The notes under the pieces were generated by a model, which saw only the letters and a list, made by a program, of their open reading frames with translations, ran no database searches and was not told the DNA's origin. A program made the position numbers and the translations under genes. From the NCBI GenBank assembly GCA_017880865.1, contig JADGRL010000012.1, forward strand, positions 1-64,000: a stretch of 64,000 nucleotides of DNA. Reading direction: 5' to 3'. Source of the DNA: Gallionella sp. Lineage in GTDB: Bacteria; Pseudomonadota; Gammaproteobacteria; Burkholderiales; Gallionellaceae. Positions within the stretch are counted from its first letter, which is position 1, and each line of letters starts with the position of its first letter. Of this stretch, positions 8,625 through 17,611 are shown piece by piece.

Positions 8625-9866
8625 ATGGGCAGGCGCGTCGTCATTACCGGCTTGGGTGTCGTCTCTCCGGTCGGAAAAACCCCCGAGGAATTCTTCAGCA
8701 ATTTGATGGCCGGACATTCCGGCATCAAACCCCTGCAAACCGATTTCGTCGAAAAACTGTCGATCCGCATCGCCGCGCCAGTGGAAGGTTTCAATCCCGG
8801 CGACTACTTCAGCAAAATCCAGCTGACCGGCATCGAACGCTTTAGCCAGCTCGCGCTGGTCGCCGCCGCGCAGGCCGTGCAGGATGCGCAACTGGAATTG
8901 GGTGAGGCGGAACAAGCGCGTGCCGGAGTGTACATGGGCTCTTGTCAGGGCGGTACGAATACGCTCGAAGACGCCTATGCTGAACTGTATCAAAGCCAGA
9001 ATCCACGCATCAAACCTCTCAGTGTATTGCTCGCGATGAACAATGCCGCCGCCTCGCATATTTCGATCAAGTATCGCCTGCAAGGGCCGAATGTGACTTA
9101 CGCTACGGCCTGCTCTTCTTCTGCGATTGCAATCGGTGAAGCCTATCGGCAGATCAAGCACGGCTATGCGGATGTGATGCTGGCGGGCGGCTCCGAAGCG
9201 ATGCTCAGGCTGGGTGTAATGAAAGCCTGGGAAGCCCTGCACACGCTGGCACAGGAAGACCCTGACGATGCGGCCGCATCCTGCAAACCTTTTTCAAAGA
9301 ACCGCAGCGGGCTGGTGATTGGCGAAGGTGCTGCGGTGCTGGTGCTTGAAGACGCCGAACGCGCAGTCAAACGCGGTGCGAAGATCTATGCTGAACTGGT
9401 CGGCTATGACTGCTCGTCCGATTCCAGCCACCTCACCAAACCGGATGCCGCCGGGCAAACGCGCACGATACTGAACGCGTTGCGAGATGCGCAATTGCAG
9501 CCGCATGACATCAACTACATCAATGCCCACGGCACCGCCACGCGGGCAGGCGACATCGAAGAAACACGTGCAATCAAGCAGGCATTCGGCGCGCACGCGC
9601 CCCATCTGCCGGTCAGCTCGACCAAGTCCATGCACGGCCATCTGATGGGCGCGACCGGCGCGGTGGAATTCATCGCAGCAGTGTTGGCGTTGCAACACAA
9701 CGCCATTCCGCCCACCATCAACCTGCATGAACCCGACCCAGAATGCGACTTGGACTATGTCCCCAACCAGGGACGGACCGACGTCAAGCTTGATGTCGTG
9801 ATGTCCAATTCGTTCGCGTTCGGCGGCACCAATGCGGTACTGATCGCAAAACGTTTTAAGGCCTGA
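8625..9866 (+). CDS. beta-ketoacyl-ACP synthase (FabF-like)
   Basis: A 413-residue thiolase-fold condensing enzyme that extends acyl-ACP with malonyl-ACP. The Cys-His-His triad is intact: ATACSSSAIAIG (Cys near 163), NAHGTATRAGD (His near 303) and STKSMHGHLMGATGA (His near 339). The acyl carrier gene lies 7 bp upstream, which suggests the two proteins work together on a dedicated fatty-acyl product (special lipid, polyene or sphingolipid precursor are options not decided here). Its 3' end overlaps the convergent hrpA end by 11 bp. Confidence 0.9.
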   Translation: MGRRVVITGLGVVSPVGKTPEEFFSNLMAGHSGIKPLQTDFVEKLSIRIAAPVEGFNPGDYFSKIQLTGIERFSQLALVAAAQAVQDAQLELGEAEQARAGVYMGSCQGGTNTLEDAYAELYQSQNPRIKPLSVLLAMNNAAASHISIKYRLQGPNVTYATACSSSAIAIGEAYRQIKHGYADVMLAGGSEAMLRLGVMKAWEALHTLAQEDPDDAAASCKPFSKNRSGLVIGEGAAVLVLEDAERAVKRGAKIYAELVGYDCSSDSSHLTKPDAAGQTRTILNALRDAQLQPHDINYINAHGTATRAGDIEETRAIKQAFGAHAPHLPVSSTKSMHGHLMGATGAVEFIAAVLALQHNAIPPTINLHEPDPECDLDYVPNQGRTDVKLDVVMSNSFAFGGTNAVLIAKRFKA

Positions 9867-12800
9867 TCCCCGCCAGCATTTTCTCAAGCCGTTTCACCGA
9901 CACAATCACCGGCGTTTTCAATTCCTGTGCGTACAGCGATACGCGCAGCTCCTGCATCATCCAGCTAAATTCGTCCACGCGCGGATCGTTCATGCCTTGC
10001 TGCGCCTGGCGCACCTTCTGCCAGGCCTGAGTCAGCGGTTGCATCTGCGCCATGCATTGCGCATCGCGTGCCGGATTGCTGCGCAGTTTTTCGATTCTCA
10101 AGTTGATCGCCTTGAGATAGCGCGGCACATGCTGCAGGCGTTCATAGGGCGTGTCGCGAATAAATTTCCCGTGCAGCAGCCATTCGAGCTGGGCGCGCAC
10201 ATCCTGATTCGCCTGCGCGTGCGCCTTGAGTTGTGGCAGATTTTTTTGCACCGCCTGATATTCGGCCAACACATTGCCGACCAGCCGCGCGAGTTCCTGA
10301 GCGATCAGCAGCAGCCGATTCTTCGCTTCCTTGCCGCGTGTGATGAATTCCGCCTCGTTCGTCGGCAGCGGATCGTTCAGGCAGCAACGCTCGAAAGTCA
10401 TCGCCAAAATCTGCTGCTGCAATTCTTGCTGCGTGCCGAACGGCATGAACAGCATGCCCAGCTTCTGCGCGTCGGGCAGGTTCTTTTCCAGATACTTAAC
10501 TTGTTCCTTGAGCAGCAGCATAAACAGGCGGCACAACCCGATTTGATGCGAGGCTTGCGCGGCATCGCGGGTATCGAAGGCGCGCAGTACGACCGCATCG
10601 CCCTCATCCGTTAACGCATTGAACAACATCACGGATTGTCCGGCGCGCTGCACGACACGTGTCTCGCTAAAGTCTCCGAAGTTCCACGAGGTGTAGCGTT
10701 GTTCCGAAACTGCTTCACCTTTTTTTACGGTCGCTGCAACAATCACCGGGGCTGCACGCGGTGAAAGTTCACTATGCAGCTGTATGAAGTTGCGCGACAT
10801 GCCGAGTTGCCGGCCATGCTCGTCCACAATGCGGAAATTCATCAACAGGTGCTGCGGCAACAGTTCAAGCCTGAACATCTCCAGCGGCACGTCGAGCTGT
10901 TTTTGCTCACGGATGTAGCGCGCCAGCGCTTGCATCAGCGGTGTGTTCGAGGCGGGCACTTCTCGGCAAAACCCTGCGGCGAATTCCGGCACCGGGACCA
11001 GGTTGCGGCGTATCTTTTGCGGCAGCGTCTTGACCAGTTGCATCACCTTCTCCGCCAATATGCCCGGAATCAGCCATTCGCAGCGCGAAGCGACCACCTG
11101 GTTGATCAGTGCGAGCGGCACGGTGAGCGTGATGCCGTCATCGTTCTTGCCAGGCGAAAAGTTGTAGCTCAGCGCAAAAACGACGTTGTCGATTTTTAAC
11201 TGCGGCGGGAACTGGTCGGTCGTGATGCCCGCCGCTTCGTGGCGCATCAGGTCGTCGCGTTGAAGATAGAGCAGTTTCGGATCAATGCGCTCAGCCTCTT
11301 TGCGCCAGTGCTCGAAGGCCGCGCCGTTGTGGATGTGTGGCGGGATGCGCTCGTCGTAGAACGCGAATATCAGCTCGTCATCCACCAGCACATCGGGGCG
11401 GCGCGCCTTGTGCTCCAGGGCTTCGATGTCGGCGATCAGTTTCTGGTTGTGCGCAAAAAACGGCGCGCGCGTCTCAAACTCGCCGCCGACCAGCGCCTGT
11501 CGGATGAAAACTTCGCGCGATTCCGGCACGTTCATCGGCCCGTAATGCACGCGCTTTTTCGCGTTCAGCAGCAGACCGTGCAGCGTACTGCGCTCAAAAG
11601 CGGTGACTTGTGCGGCCTTCTTTTCCCAATGCGGGTCGAAATAATGCCGCTTGATCAGATGGCTGCCGACCTCCTCCAGCCACTCAGGTTCGATGCGCGC
11701 CACACAGCGCGCGTACAGCCGGTGTGTTTCGATCAGTTCGCCCGCCATCACCCACTTGCTGCCTTTTTTCGCCAGCACCGAATTCGGCGCGATAAAAAAC
11801 TTGATGCCGCGCGCGCCCAGATATTCATTGCCTTCCACGCTTTTCATGCCGATGTTGCCGAGCAGCCCGCACAACAAGGCCTTGTGGATCTGCTCATAGG
11901 TCGCGGGTTGGTCATTGGCACGCAACCCCATCTCGGAGACTTGTCCGTGCAATTGCTGGTGCAACTCGCGCCACTCGCGCAGCCGTAACGGCGACAAAAA
12001 GTTTCTGCGGCACTCTTCGGCCATCAGGCGGTTGGATTTCTTTTCCGCCAGCGCCTGTTCGAACCACGCCCATATTTTCAGGTAAGCGAGAAAATCGGAA
12101 CGCTCATCAGCGAAACGTTTATGCGCGGTATCCGCCGCGTCCTGCCTGTCCAGTGGGCGTTCGCGCGGGTCCTGCACCGACAGCGCGCTGGCGATGATCA
12201 GGATTTCGGTCAGGCAGTGATATTGTCTTCCTGCCAGCAACAGCCGCGCGATCTTCGGGTCGAGCGGCAGCTTGGCGAGTTCATGCCCAAGCGGGGTGAG
12301 CTGGCGCTCCTCGTCGATCGCATTCAGCTCGGCGAGCAGTTGATAACCGTCCGCGATCATCCTCGGTGTGGGCGGCTCGATGAACGGGAATTCGGCGATG
12401 TCGCCCAGCTCCAGCGCGCTCATGCGCAGGATCACTGTCGCCAGCGACACCCGGAAAATTTCCGGGTCGGTGAATTCGACGCGCTGCAAAAAATCCGCTT
12501 CGTCGTACAGGCGGATGCACACGCCGCTCATCACCCGACCGCAACGCCCCATCCGCTGGTTGGCGGCGGCACGTGAGATTTTTTCGATATGCAACTGCTC
12601 GACCTTCTGGCGGATGCTGTAGCGGTTCACCCGCGCGAGGCCGCAATCGATCACGTAACCGATGTTGGGCACGGTCAGCGAGGTTTCCGCGACGTTGGTC
12701 GCCAGCACCACGCGGCGCTGCGCGCCGGTCTTGAATACCTTATCCTGTTCTGCCGCCGACAGCCGCGCGAACAGCGGCAGCACCTCGATACCTTTAGGAT

Positions 12801-13599
12801 GGTGTTTGCGAAGCACCTCCGCCGTGTCGCGTATCTCGCGCTCACCGGGCAGGAACACCAGCACATCGCCGCGCATGCCGCCCGCCGCCAGCTCATCCAG
12901 CGCGGAACTCACCGCCTGAGGCACATCCTGCGCCTCTCCTTCGTCGCTGACCTGTAGCGGACGATAGCGCGTCTCGACCGGGTAACTGCGCCCTGACACT
13001 TCGACCACCAGCGCGCCGAAATGTTTGGCGAAGCGATCGGCATCCAGCGTCGCGGAAGTGATAATGAGCTTGAGATCGGGACGACGCGGCAATAATTGCT
13101 TGAGGTAGCCCAACAGAAAATCGATGTTCAGCGAACGCTCATGCGCCTCGTCGATGATGATCGTGTCGTAATTTTTGAGCAGCGGATCGCTGTGGATTTC
13201 GGCCAGCAGGATTCCGTCGGTCATCAGCTTGATGCTGGTGTCAGGCGACACCTTGTCGTGGAAGCGCACCTTGTAGCCGACCGCACCGCCGAGTTCGGTC
13301 TTCAATTCAAACGCGATGCGTGTCGCGACGGTGCGCGCCGCCACCCGGCGCGGCTGGGTGTGGCCGATGCAACCCAGCACGCCGCGCCCCAGCGTCAAAC
13401 AGATTTTTGGCAGCTGCGTGGTCTTGCCCGAGCCGGTCTCGCCGCACACGATCAACACCTGGTTATTTTCAATCGCGCGCGCCAGATCCTCGCGTTTCGC
13501 CACCACCGGCAAGTCGGCCGGAAACTCAATTTGGGCCAGCGAAGCTAGCCTCGCTTTGCGGCGCTGCGCACTCGCTGACAATTCGGTATTAACGATCAA
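9856..13599 (-). CDS. hrpA: ATP-dependent RNA helicase HrpA
   Basis: A 1247-residue DEAH-box helicase, near the usual 1300 length. Walker A is GETGSGKTTQLPK (about 54-66), the box is DEAHERSLNID (about 149-159) and motif III is SAT; the helicase C domain, HA2/OB region and long HrpA-specific C-terminal extension follow. HrpA works on stalled ribosomes and mRNA processing in other bacteria. The start is TTG with GAGG 5 bp before it; a terminator-like hairpin stands immediately upstream. It runs convergently into the ketosynthase gene. Confidence 0.93.
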   Translation of the reverse strand: MIVNTELSASAQRRKARLASLAQIEFPADLPVVAKREDLARAIENNQVLIVCGETGSGKTTQLPKICLTLGRGVLGCIGHTQPRRVAARTVATRIAFELKTELGGAVGYKVRFHDKVSPDTSIKLMTDGILLAEIHSDPLLKNYDTIIIDEAHERSLNIDFLLGYLKQLLPRRPDLKLIITSATLDADRFAKHFGALVVEVSGRSYPVETRYRPLQVSDEGEAQDVPQAVSSALDELAAGGMRGDVLVFLPGEREIRDTAEVLRKHHPKGIEVLPLFARLSAAEQDKVFKTGAQRRVVLATNVAETSLTVPNIGYVIDCGLARVNRYSIRQKVEQLHIEKISRAAANQRMGRCGRVMSGVCIRLYDEADFLQRVEFTDPEIFRVSLATVILRMSALELGDIAEFPFIEPPTPRMIADGYQLLAELNAIDEERQLTPLGHELAKLPLDPKIARLLLAGRQYHCLTEILIIASALSVQDPRERPLDRQDAADTAHKRFADERSDFLAYLKIWAWFEQALAEKKSNRLMAEECRRNFLSPLRLREWRELHQQLHGQVSEMGLRANDQPATYEQIHKALLCGLLGNIGMKSVEGNEYLGARGIKFFIAPNSVLAKKGSKWVMAGELIETHRLYARCVARIEPEWLEEVGSHLIKRHYFDPHWEKKAAQVTAFERSTLHGLLLNAKKRVHYGPMNVPESREVFIRQALVGGEFETRAPFFAHNQKLIADIEALEHKARRPDVLVDDELIFAFYDERIPPHIHNGAAFEHWRKEAERIDPKLLYLQRDDLMRHEAAGITTDQFPPQLKIDNVVFALSYNFSPGKNDDGITLTVPLALINQVVASRCEWLIPGILAEKVMQLVKTLPQKIRRNLVPVPEFAAGFCREVPASNTPLMQALARYIREQKQLDVPLEMFRLELLPQHLLMNFRIVDEHGRQLGMSRNFIQLHSELSPRAAPVIVAATVKKGEAVSEQRYTSWNFGDFSETRVVQRAGQSVMLFNALTDEGDAVVLRAFDTRDAAQASHQIGLCRLFMLLLKEQVKYLEKNLPDAQKLGMLFMPFGTQQELQQQILAMTFERCCLNDPLPTNEAEFITRGKEAKNRLLLIAQELARLVGNVLAEYQAVQKNLPQLKAHAQANQDVRAQLEWLLHGKFIRDTPYERLQHVPRYLKAINLRIEKLRSNPARDAQCMAQMQPLTQAWQKVRQAQQGMNDPRVDEFSWMMQELRVSLYAQELKTPVIVSVKRLEKMLAGIRP

Positions 13600-13610
13600 G
13601 AATGCCTCGC

Positions 13611-13642
13611 AAAAGAAAAGGGACTAGCACCCGGCTAATCCC
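13611..13642 (-). terminator. terminator-like hairpin in the hrpA leader
   Basis: On the minus strand GGGATTAGC (13634-13642) pairs with GCTAGTCCC (13620-13628), nine pairs with one G-U, followed by TTTTCTTTT (13611-13619). The hrpA ribosome site and TTG start come directly after. No minus-strand gene lies upstream that would need ending, so attenuation of hrpA or the end of a short RNA are the likely roles. Confidence 0.6.
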
Positions 13643-13833
13643 TTGATGGGGTTGTATGGTTCCCATAATATAGTGGTTGAGAATTTCCGGTTTGGCTTCA
13701 GACAAGCTAAATAATAAACCCAAATAAAGAATTCGAGCCGAACCGATGCTGCATGCCCGTTCTTATAATGGCAAAGGCCGGAAATGTCTATATACTTTAC
13801 TGAGTAACGCCATAATTTTACCCGGAGCATCAC

Positions 13834-14019
13834 ATGCCTTACGTCAATATCCGCATCGCGGGAGTCTTGAGCCGCGAACAAAAAGCCCGGATCGCCGCCG
13901 AGATCACCGACACGCTGGAGCGCATCGCGCTCAAGCCGAGGTCTTATACCTACATCGCCTTCGACGAACTGCCTGAAGAAAACTGGGCCATCGCCGGACA
14001 GTTGCTAGATGAGTCGTAG
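13834..14019 (+). CDS. 4-oxalocrotonate tautomerase family protein
   Basis: A 61-residue protein with proline directly after the initiator methionine (MPYVNIRIAG), the catalytic N-terminal proline of this superfamily once Met is removed. The helix QKARIAAEITDTLERI and the strand YTYIAFDELPEENWAI match the beta-alpha-beta fold. It catalyses keto-enol tautomerisation; the natural substrate is unknown. It lies 37 bp before argA on the same strand and may be co-transcribed. Confidence 0.8.
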   Translation: MPYVNIRIAGVLSREQKARIAAEITDTLERIALKPRSYTYIAFDELPEENWAIAGQLLDES

Positions 14020-14056
14020 CGCGGCATTATGCACATAAATCTATAAGGAAATTCCA

Positions 14057-15379
14057 ATGCCCATCTCCACCACATCCGCTGACTTTGTCGCCTGGTTCCG
14101 TTCCGTCGCGCCCTACATCAACGCATTTCGCGGGCGCACTTTCGTGATCGCGTTCGGCGGCGAAGTGGTCGCTGACGGCAAGTTCGTCGAACTGACGCAC
14201 GACTTCAACCTGCTCGCCAGCCTCGGTATCCGGCTGGTGCTGGTGCACGGCGCGCGCCCGCAGATCGAGCAGCATCTGGCGAAGAATAATCTGGGCGACA
14301 CCTATCATCACGGCATACGCATGACCGATGCTGAGACCATGCAGTGCGTCAAGGAAGCGGTCGGACGCGTGCGCGTCGAGATCGAGGCGCTGCTGTCGAT
14401 GGGGCTGGCGAATTCGCCAATGGCCAATGCCGACATCCGCGTCGCGGGCGGCAACTTCATCACCGCGCAACCGATCGGGATTATCAACGGCGTGGATTTG
14501 ATGCACACCGGCTGCGTGCGCAAGGTGGATGTCGCAGCCTTGAACGACCGGATGGAATTCGGCGAGGTGGTGCTGCTCTCGCCGCTCGGTTATTCGCCCA
14601 CCGGCGAAGTGTTCAACGTCACTCTAGAGGATGTCGCCACCGCCACCGCGATCGCGCTGGATGCCGACAAGCTGGTGTTCCTGATGGACACCGACGGCGT
14701 GCAGGACAAGAAAGGCGAGCTGCTCAAAGAACTCACGGTCGCACAGGCGCAAGCGGTATTGTCCGGAAAACGCAAGCTGCCGGGCGACGTGTCACTATTC
14801 CTGCCCTGCGCGATACGCGCCTGCGAAGCCGGTGTCGCGCGCACCCACCTGATCAGCCGCCACACCGATGGCTCTGTGTTGCAGGAGTTATTCAGCGATG
14901 CCGGCATCGGCACGATGGTGGTGGAATCCACGCTCAACACGCTGCGCGATGCCACGATTGAAGACGTAGGCGGGATATTGAAACTGCTGCGCCCGCTCGA
15001 AGAGCAAGGCATCCTGGTGCGGCGTTCGCGCGAATTGCTGGAGCAGGAGATCGACCGCTTCGTGGTGCTGGAACACGATCACCGCATCGTCGGTTGTGCC
15101 GCGCTATATCCGTTCACGGATGAGGCCGCCGCCGAACTCGCCTGCCTCGCGGTGGAAGCGCAGAGCCGCGATCACGGCTACGGCGAGGCGATCCTCAACC
15201 ACATGATCGACGTCGCCAAGTCGCAGAAGCTGAAAAAACTGTTCGTGCTGACCACCCGCACCGCGCACTGGTTCATCGAACGCGGCTTCAACGAAGCCGA
15301 TGTCTCCGCGCTGCCCGCGCAGAAGAAGTCGCTATATAACTATCAGCGCAAATCCAAGGTGTTTGTCAGAAAAATCTAA
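14057..15379 (+). CDS. argA: amino-acid N-acetyltransferase (N-acetylglutamate synthase)
   Basis: Makes N-acetylglutamate from glutamate and acetyl-CoA, the first arginine step. The 440 residues divide into an amino-acid-kinase-like domain (about 1-290; FVIAFGGEVVADGKF, LVLVHGARPQIE) and a C-terminal GNAT acetyltransferase domain (about 295-435; YGEAILNHMIDVAKSQ). The ribosome site AAGGAA precedes the ATG. It ends convergently with the next minus-strand gene, overlapping by 4 bp. Confidence 0.95.
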   Translation: MPISTTSADFVAWFRSVAPYINAFRGRTFVIAFGGEVVADGKFVELTHDFNLLASLGIRLVLVHGARPQIEQHLAKNNLGDTYHHGIRMTDAETMQCVKEAVGRVRVEIEALLSMGLANSPMANADIRVAGGNFITAQPIGIINGVDLMHTGCVRKVDVAALNDRMEFGEVVLLSPLGYSPTGEVFNVTLEDVATATAIALDADKLVFLMDTDGVQDKKGELLKELTVAQAQAVLSGKRKLPGDVSLFLPCAIRACEAGVARTHLISRHTDGSVLQELFSDAGIGTMVVESTLNTLRDATIEDVGGILKLLRPLEEQGILVRRSRELLEQEIDRFVVLEHDHRIVGCAALYPFTDEAAAELACLAVEAQSRDHGYGEAILNHMIDVAKSQKLKKLFVLTTRTAHWFIERGFNEADVSALPAQKKSLYNYQRKSKVFVRKI

Positions 15380-15924
15380 CGCTCGATGCGCATGCCGACT
15401 GTGATGGAACCAAAATCATAGCCGGATGAACCGGACACGGTCTTGCCGTTGACCTTGATGAAAGTGGGCTGTGGGCACACTGGCTTTTGCCCTTCAACCA
15501 GCGGGTTTTCAATTATTTGCAAGGACACTACAAGGTTCACTACGATCTTGTAACGCTTGCCTTCGAACTCGGCCATGAACACTGCTTGATCCTTGCCAAC
15601 ATAGTTGGGAATTGGTTCGTAGCTATACCATGTGTGTCCTATGTTATCGACTTCAGTAGTAATCTCTCCATGTGCTGCACCTTTAAGAAGGGTGGCTTTA
15701 ATGGAATCTAGATCCACTACCCTATGATCCCTGTTCTCAATGAATATTCCAAGCAAAGCAGCAGGATTAACAGAGTTTAATAAGTTACCCGTGCTTTGAG
15801 TTTCCTGACATTCTTTCAGAATGTAATCGGGTTGTGGGGTGCTGCCTGCGCCAGGCGTTGCAGCCTGTGCCAGCACGATGGGCGTGTCTTGCATCGGTGT
15901 ATACGGTACATCCATGGTAAACAT
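15376..15924 (-). CDS. hypothetical protein, function unknown
   Basis: A 182-residue protein that I do not recognise. There is no clear signal peptide or membrane helix; the first 35 residues are rich in Pro/Thr/Ala and the rest looks like a beta-rich fold (KRYKIVVNLVVSLQIIEN; TVSGSSGYDFGSITVGM). Two cysteines occur (KECQE, KPVCPQP). The ATG has AGGAG about 9 bp upstream. It is isolated: it ends inside the argA stop and has about 130 bp free before the divergent CopG-like gene. Confidence 0.65.
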   Translation of the reverse strand: MFTMDVPYTPMQDTPIVLAQAATPGAGSTPQPDYILKECQETQSTGNLLNSVNPAALLGIFIENRDHRVVDLDSIKATLLKGAAHGEITTEVDNIGHTWYSYEPIPNYVGKDQAVFMAEFEGKRYKIVVNLVVSLQIIENPLVEGQKPVCPQPTFIKVNGKTVSGSSGYDFGSITVGMRIER

Positions 15925-16055
15925 GAGTTCGTCTCCTGTAAGGGTTTGGGCGAAGTCTAGCAGCCCTTATGCATCCGTATGTGGCCTGGCTTGCAGTAGA
16001 TCGAATGTGTCGCTACAGTGCATCACATAAATGACCACACAAGCGAGGTAAAAAA

Positions 16056-16292
16056 GTGGCTGCTGTTTCGTTACGCCTGCCCGATGATTTACTGAAAGAG
16101 GCGGAACATCGGGCCAAAATTTTGCATTTGTCGCGTGCCGAATATATCCGCCGCGCCATCGCTGCGATGAATGAAAAAGTGCTTACCCAAAAGCGGCGCG
16201 AGCATTTAATGAAAGTCTCGCGGCGCATCGCGGCCGGGAGCATGAAGGTGAATGCCGAGTTCGACGCGGTCGAGGACGCGCCACCGAACTAA
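16056..16292 (+). CDS. ribbon-helix-helix (CopG-like) DNA-binding protein
   Basis: A 78-residue protein starting at GTG behind GAGGTAAAAAA. Residues 3-40 match the CopG/MetJ fold: VSLRLPDDLLKEAEHRA gives the beta-strand and helix A, LSRAEYIRRAIAAM helix B. Such proteins are usually dimeric repressors, often antitoxins that repress their own operon. No toxin gene follows; the next gene is the oppositely oriented permease, overlapping by 4 bp. It is therefore either an orphan antitoxin or a free-standing regulator. Confidence 0.7.
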   Translation: MAAVSLRLPDDLLKEAEHRAKILHLSRAEYIRRAIAAMNEKVLTQKRREHLMKVSRRIAAGSMKVNAEFDAVEDAPPN

Positions 16293-17551
16293 TGCCACTC
16301 CGAAACAGGCTGTGTCTCGCCCCACGGTGCAACCTTCAGCAGCAACAGCATCCCCGGTATCGCCAATGCCGCGCACAGCAAAAAGAAATTGCACCAGCCC
16401 AGTTGATCCACCAGCCAGCCAGCCGTGGCGTTGACGAAGGTGCGTGGCACGGCGGCGAGGCTGGTGAACAGGGCGAACTGGGTCGCGGTGTAAGCGGGGT
16501 GGGTGGTGTGCGCGATGAAGGCGACGAAGGCCGCCGTACCCAGCCCGACGCCCAAGGCTTCCAGGCCGATCACGAACGCGAGCTGGGCCAAGTGCAGGTT
16601 AGTCACCTCGGCTTGCGCTCCTTGCAAAGCCAGCCAGTAAAAACCGAAAATGCTCACCACTTGCACTGCGCCGAACAGCCACAGCGCGCGGTTGATGCCG
16701 AGCTTCAACATCCAGATACCGCCGATCAGCGCGCCAATCACCGCCGGCCACAGCCCGGCGTTCTTCGCGATCAGTCCGATCTGCGTTTTGGAAAAACCCA
16801 TGTCCAGATAGAACGGCGTGGCCAGCGCGGTGCTCAGGCTGTCGCCGAGTTTATAGAAGAACAGGAACGCCAGAATCAGCAGTGCGCTTTGCCAGCCACG
16901 GCGCCCGATGAATTCGCGGAACGGCAAGACCACGGCGTCGCGTAGCGTCCTGGGCGTGTTGACTGCGAGCGGCTCGCTCACCAGCAGCGTCATCGCGATG
17001 CCGGGCAGCATGAATAGCGCGGTGATGATGAACACCATGTCCCACGGCAGATGGTCGGCCAGGATCAGCGCCAGCGAACCGGGGATCAGTCCGGCGATGC
17101 GGTAGGCGTTGACGTGCACCGCGTTGCCGAGGCCTAGCTCGTTGTCCAGCAACAACTCGCGGCGATACGCATCCAGTGCGATGTCCTGCGTCGCGGAGAG
17201 GAATGCCAGCAGCGTCGCGAGCAGGATGATGATGCCCAGATCATTTTGCGGCGAGAACCCGCCCAGCGACGCGATCACCACCAGCAGCGCAACCTGGGTG
17301 ATCAACATCCAGCCGCGACGCCGCCCGAAAGCCGGCACGACAAAACGGTCCAGCAGCGGCGACCAGAGGAATTTCCAGGTGTAGGGGAACTGGATCAGCG
17401 CGAAAGCGCCGATGACTTTGAGATCGATATGCTCGGTGCGCAGCCAGGCCGGAACCAGATTGAGCAGCAGATACAGCGGCAGGCCGGACGCGAATCCGGT
17501 GAACACGCAGATCAGCATGCGGCGGGTGAAGAGCTGTTCCCAGACGCTCAT
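16289..17551 (-). CDS. AmpG-type MFS permease
   Basis: A 420-residue inner-membrane protein with about 12 hydrophobic segments. The N-terminus (FTGFASGLPLYLLLNLVPAW), the loop FPYTWKFLWSPLLDRF and the ATQDIALDAYRRELL region are typical of AmpG permeases, which import anhydromuropeptides for wall recycling. No ampC/ampR is nearby, so recycling is the more likely role than beta-lactamase induction. Downstream of its start, on the metW side, lies a GC-rich palindrome. Confidence 0.85.
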   Translation of the reverse strand: MSVWEQLFTRRMLICVFTGFASGLPLYLLLNLVPAWLRTEHIDLKVIGAFALIQFPYTWKFLWSPLLDRFVVPAFGRRRGWMLITQVALLVVIASLGGFSPQNDLGIIILLATLLAFLSATQDIALDAYRRELLLDNELGLGNAVHVNAYRIAGLIPGSLALILADHLPWDMVFIITALFMLPGIAMTLLVSEPLAVNTPRTLRDAVVLPFREFIGRRGWQSALLILAFLFFYKLGDSLSTALATPFYLDMGFSKTQIGLIAKNAGLWPAVIGALIGGIWMLKLGINRALWLFGAVQVVSIFGFYWLALQGAQAEVTNLHLAQLAFVIGLEALGVGLGTAAFVAFIAHTTHPAYTATQFALFTSLAAVPRTFVNATAGWLVDQLGWCNFFLLCAALAIPGMLLLLKVAPWGETQPVSEWH

Positions 17552-17559
17552 GTTGGTTA

Positions 17560-17583
17560 CCCTCCCCCGCTTGCGGGGGAGGG
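17560..17583. repeat. GC-rich palindrome, CCCGCTTGCGGG family
   Basis: CCCTCCCCCGC pairs with GCGGGGGAGGG around a TT centre, followed by GGGGAGAGGG. The core CCCGCTTGCGGG recurs inside gcvPB (near 37658) and polA (near 61448). Here the copy is intergenic, between the AmpG-type gene and metW. The stem is GC-rich but no T-tract follows on either strand. Confidence 0.7.
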
Positions 17584-17611
17584 GCTAGGGGAGAGGGAAC
17601 ACATTTTTAGT

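Noticed and set aside
13597-13666. A 25-codon leader frame running through the hrpA hairpin
   Set aside because: It has no ribosome site, and a TATATT box sits right before its ATG, so the RNA may start at or after it.
13624-13881. An 85-codon minus-strand frame upstream of hrpA
   Set aside because: It overlaps the tautomerase start and the terminator hairpin, and looks non-coding.
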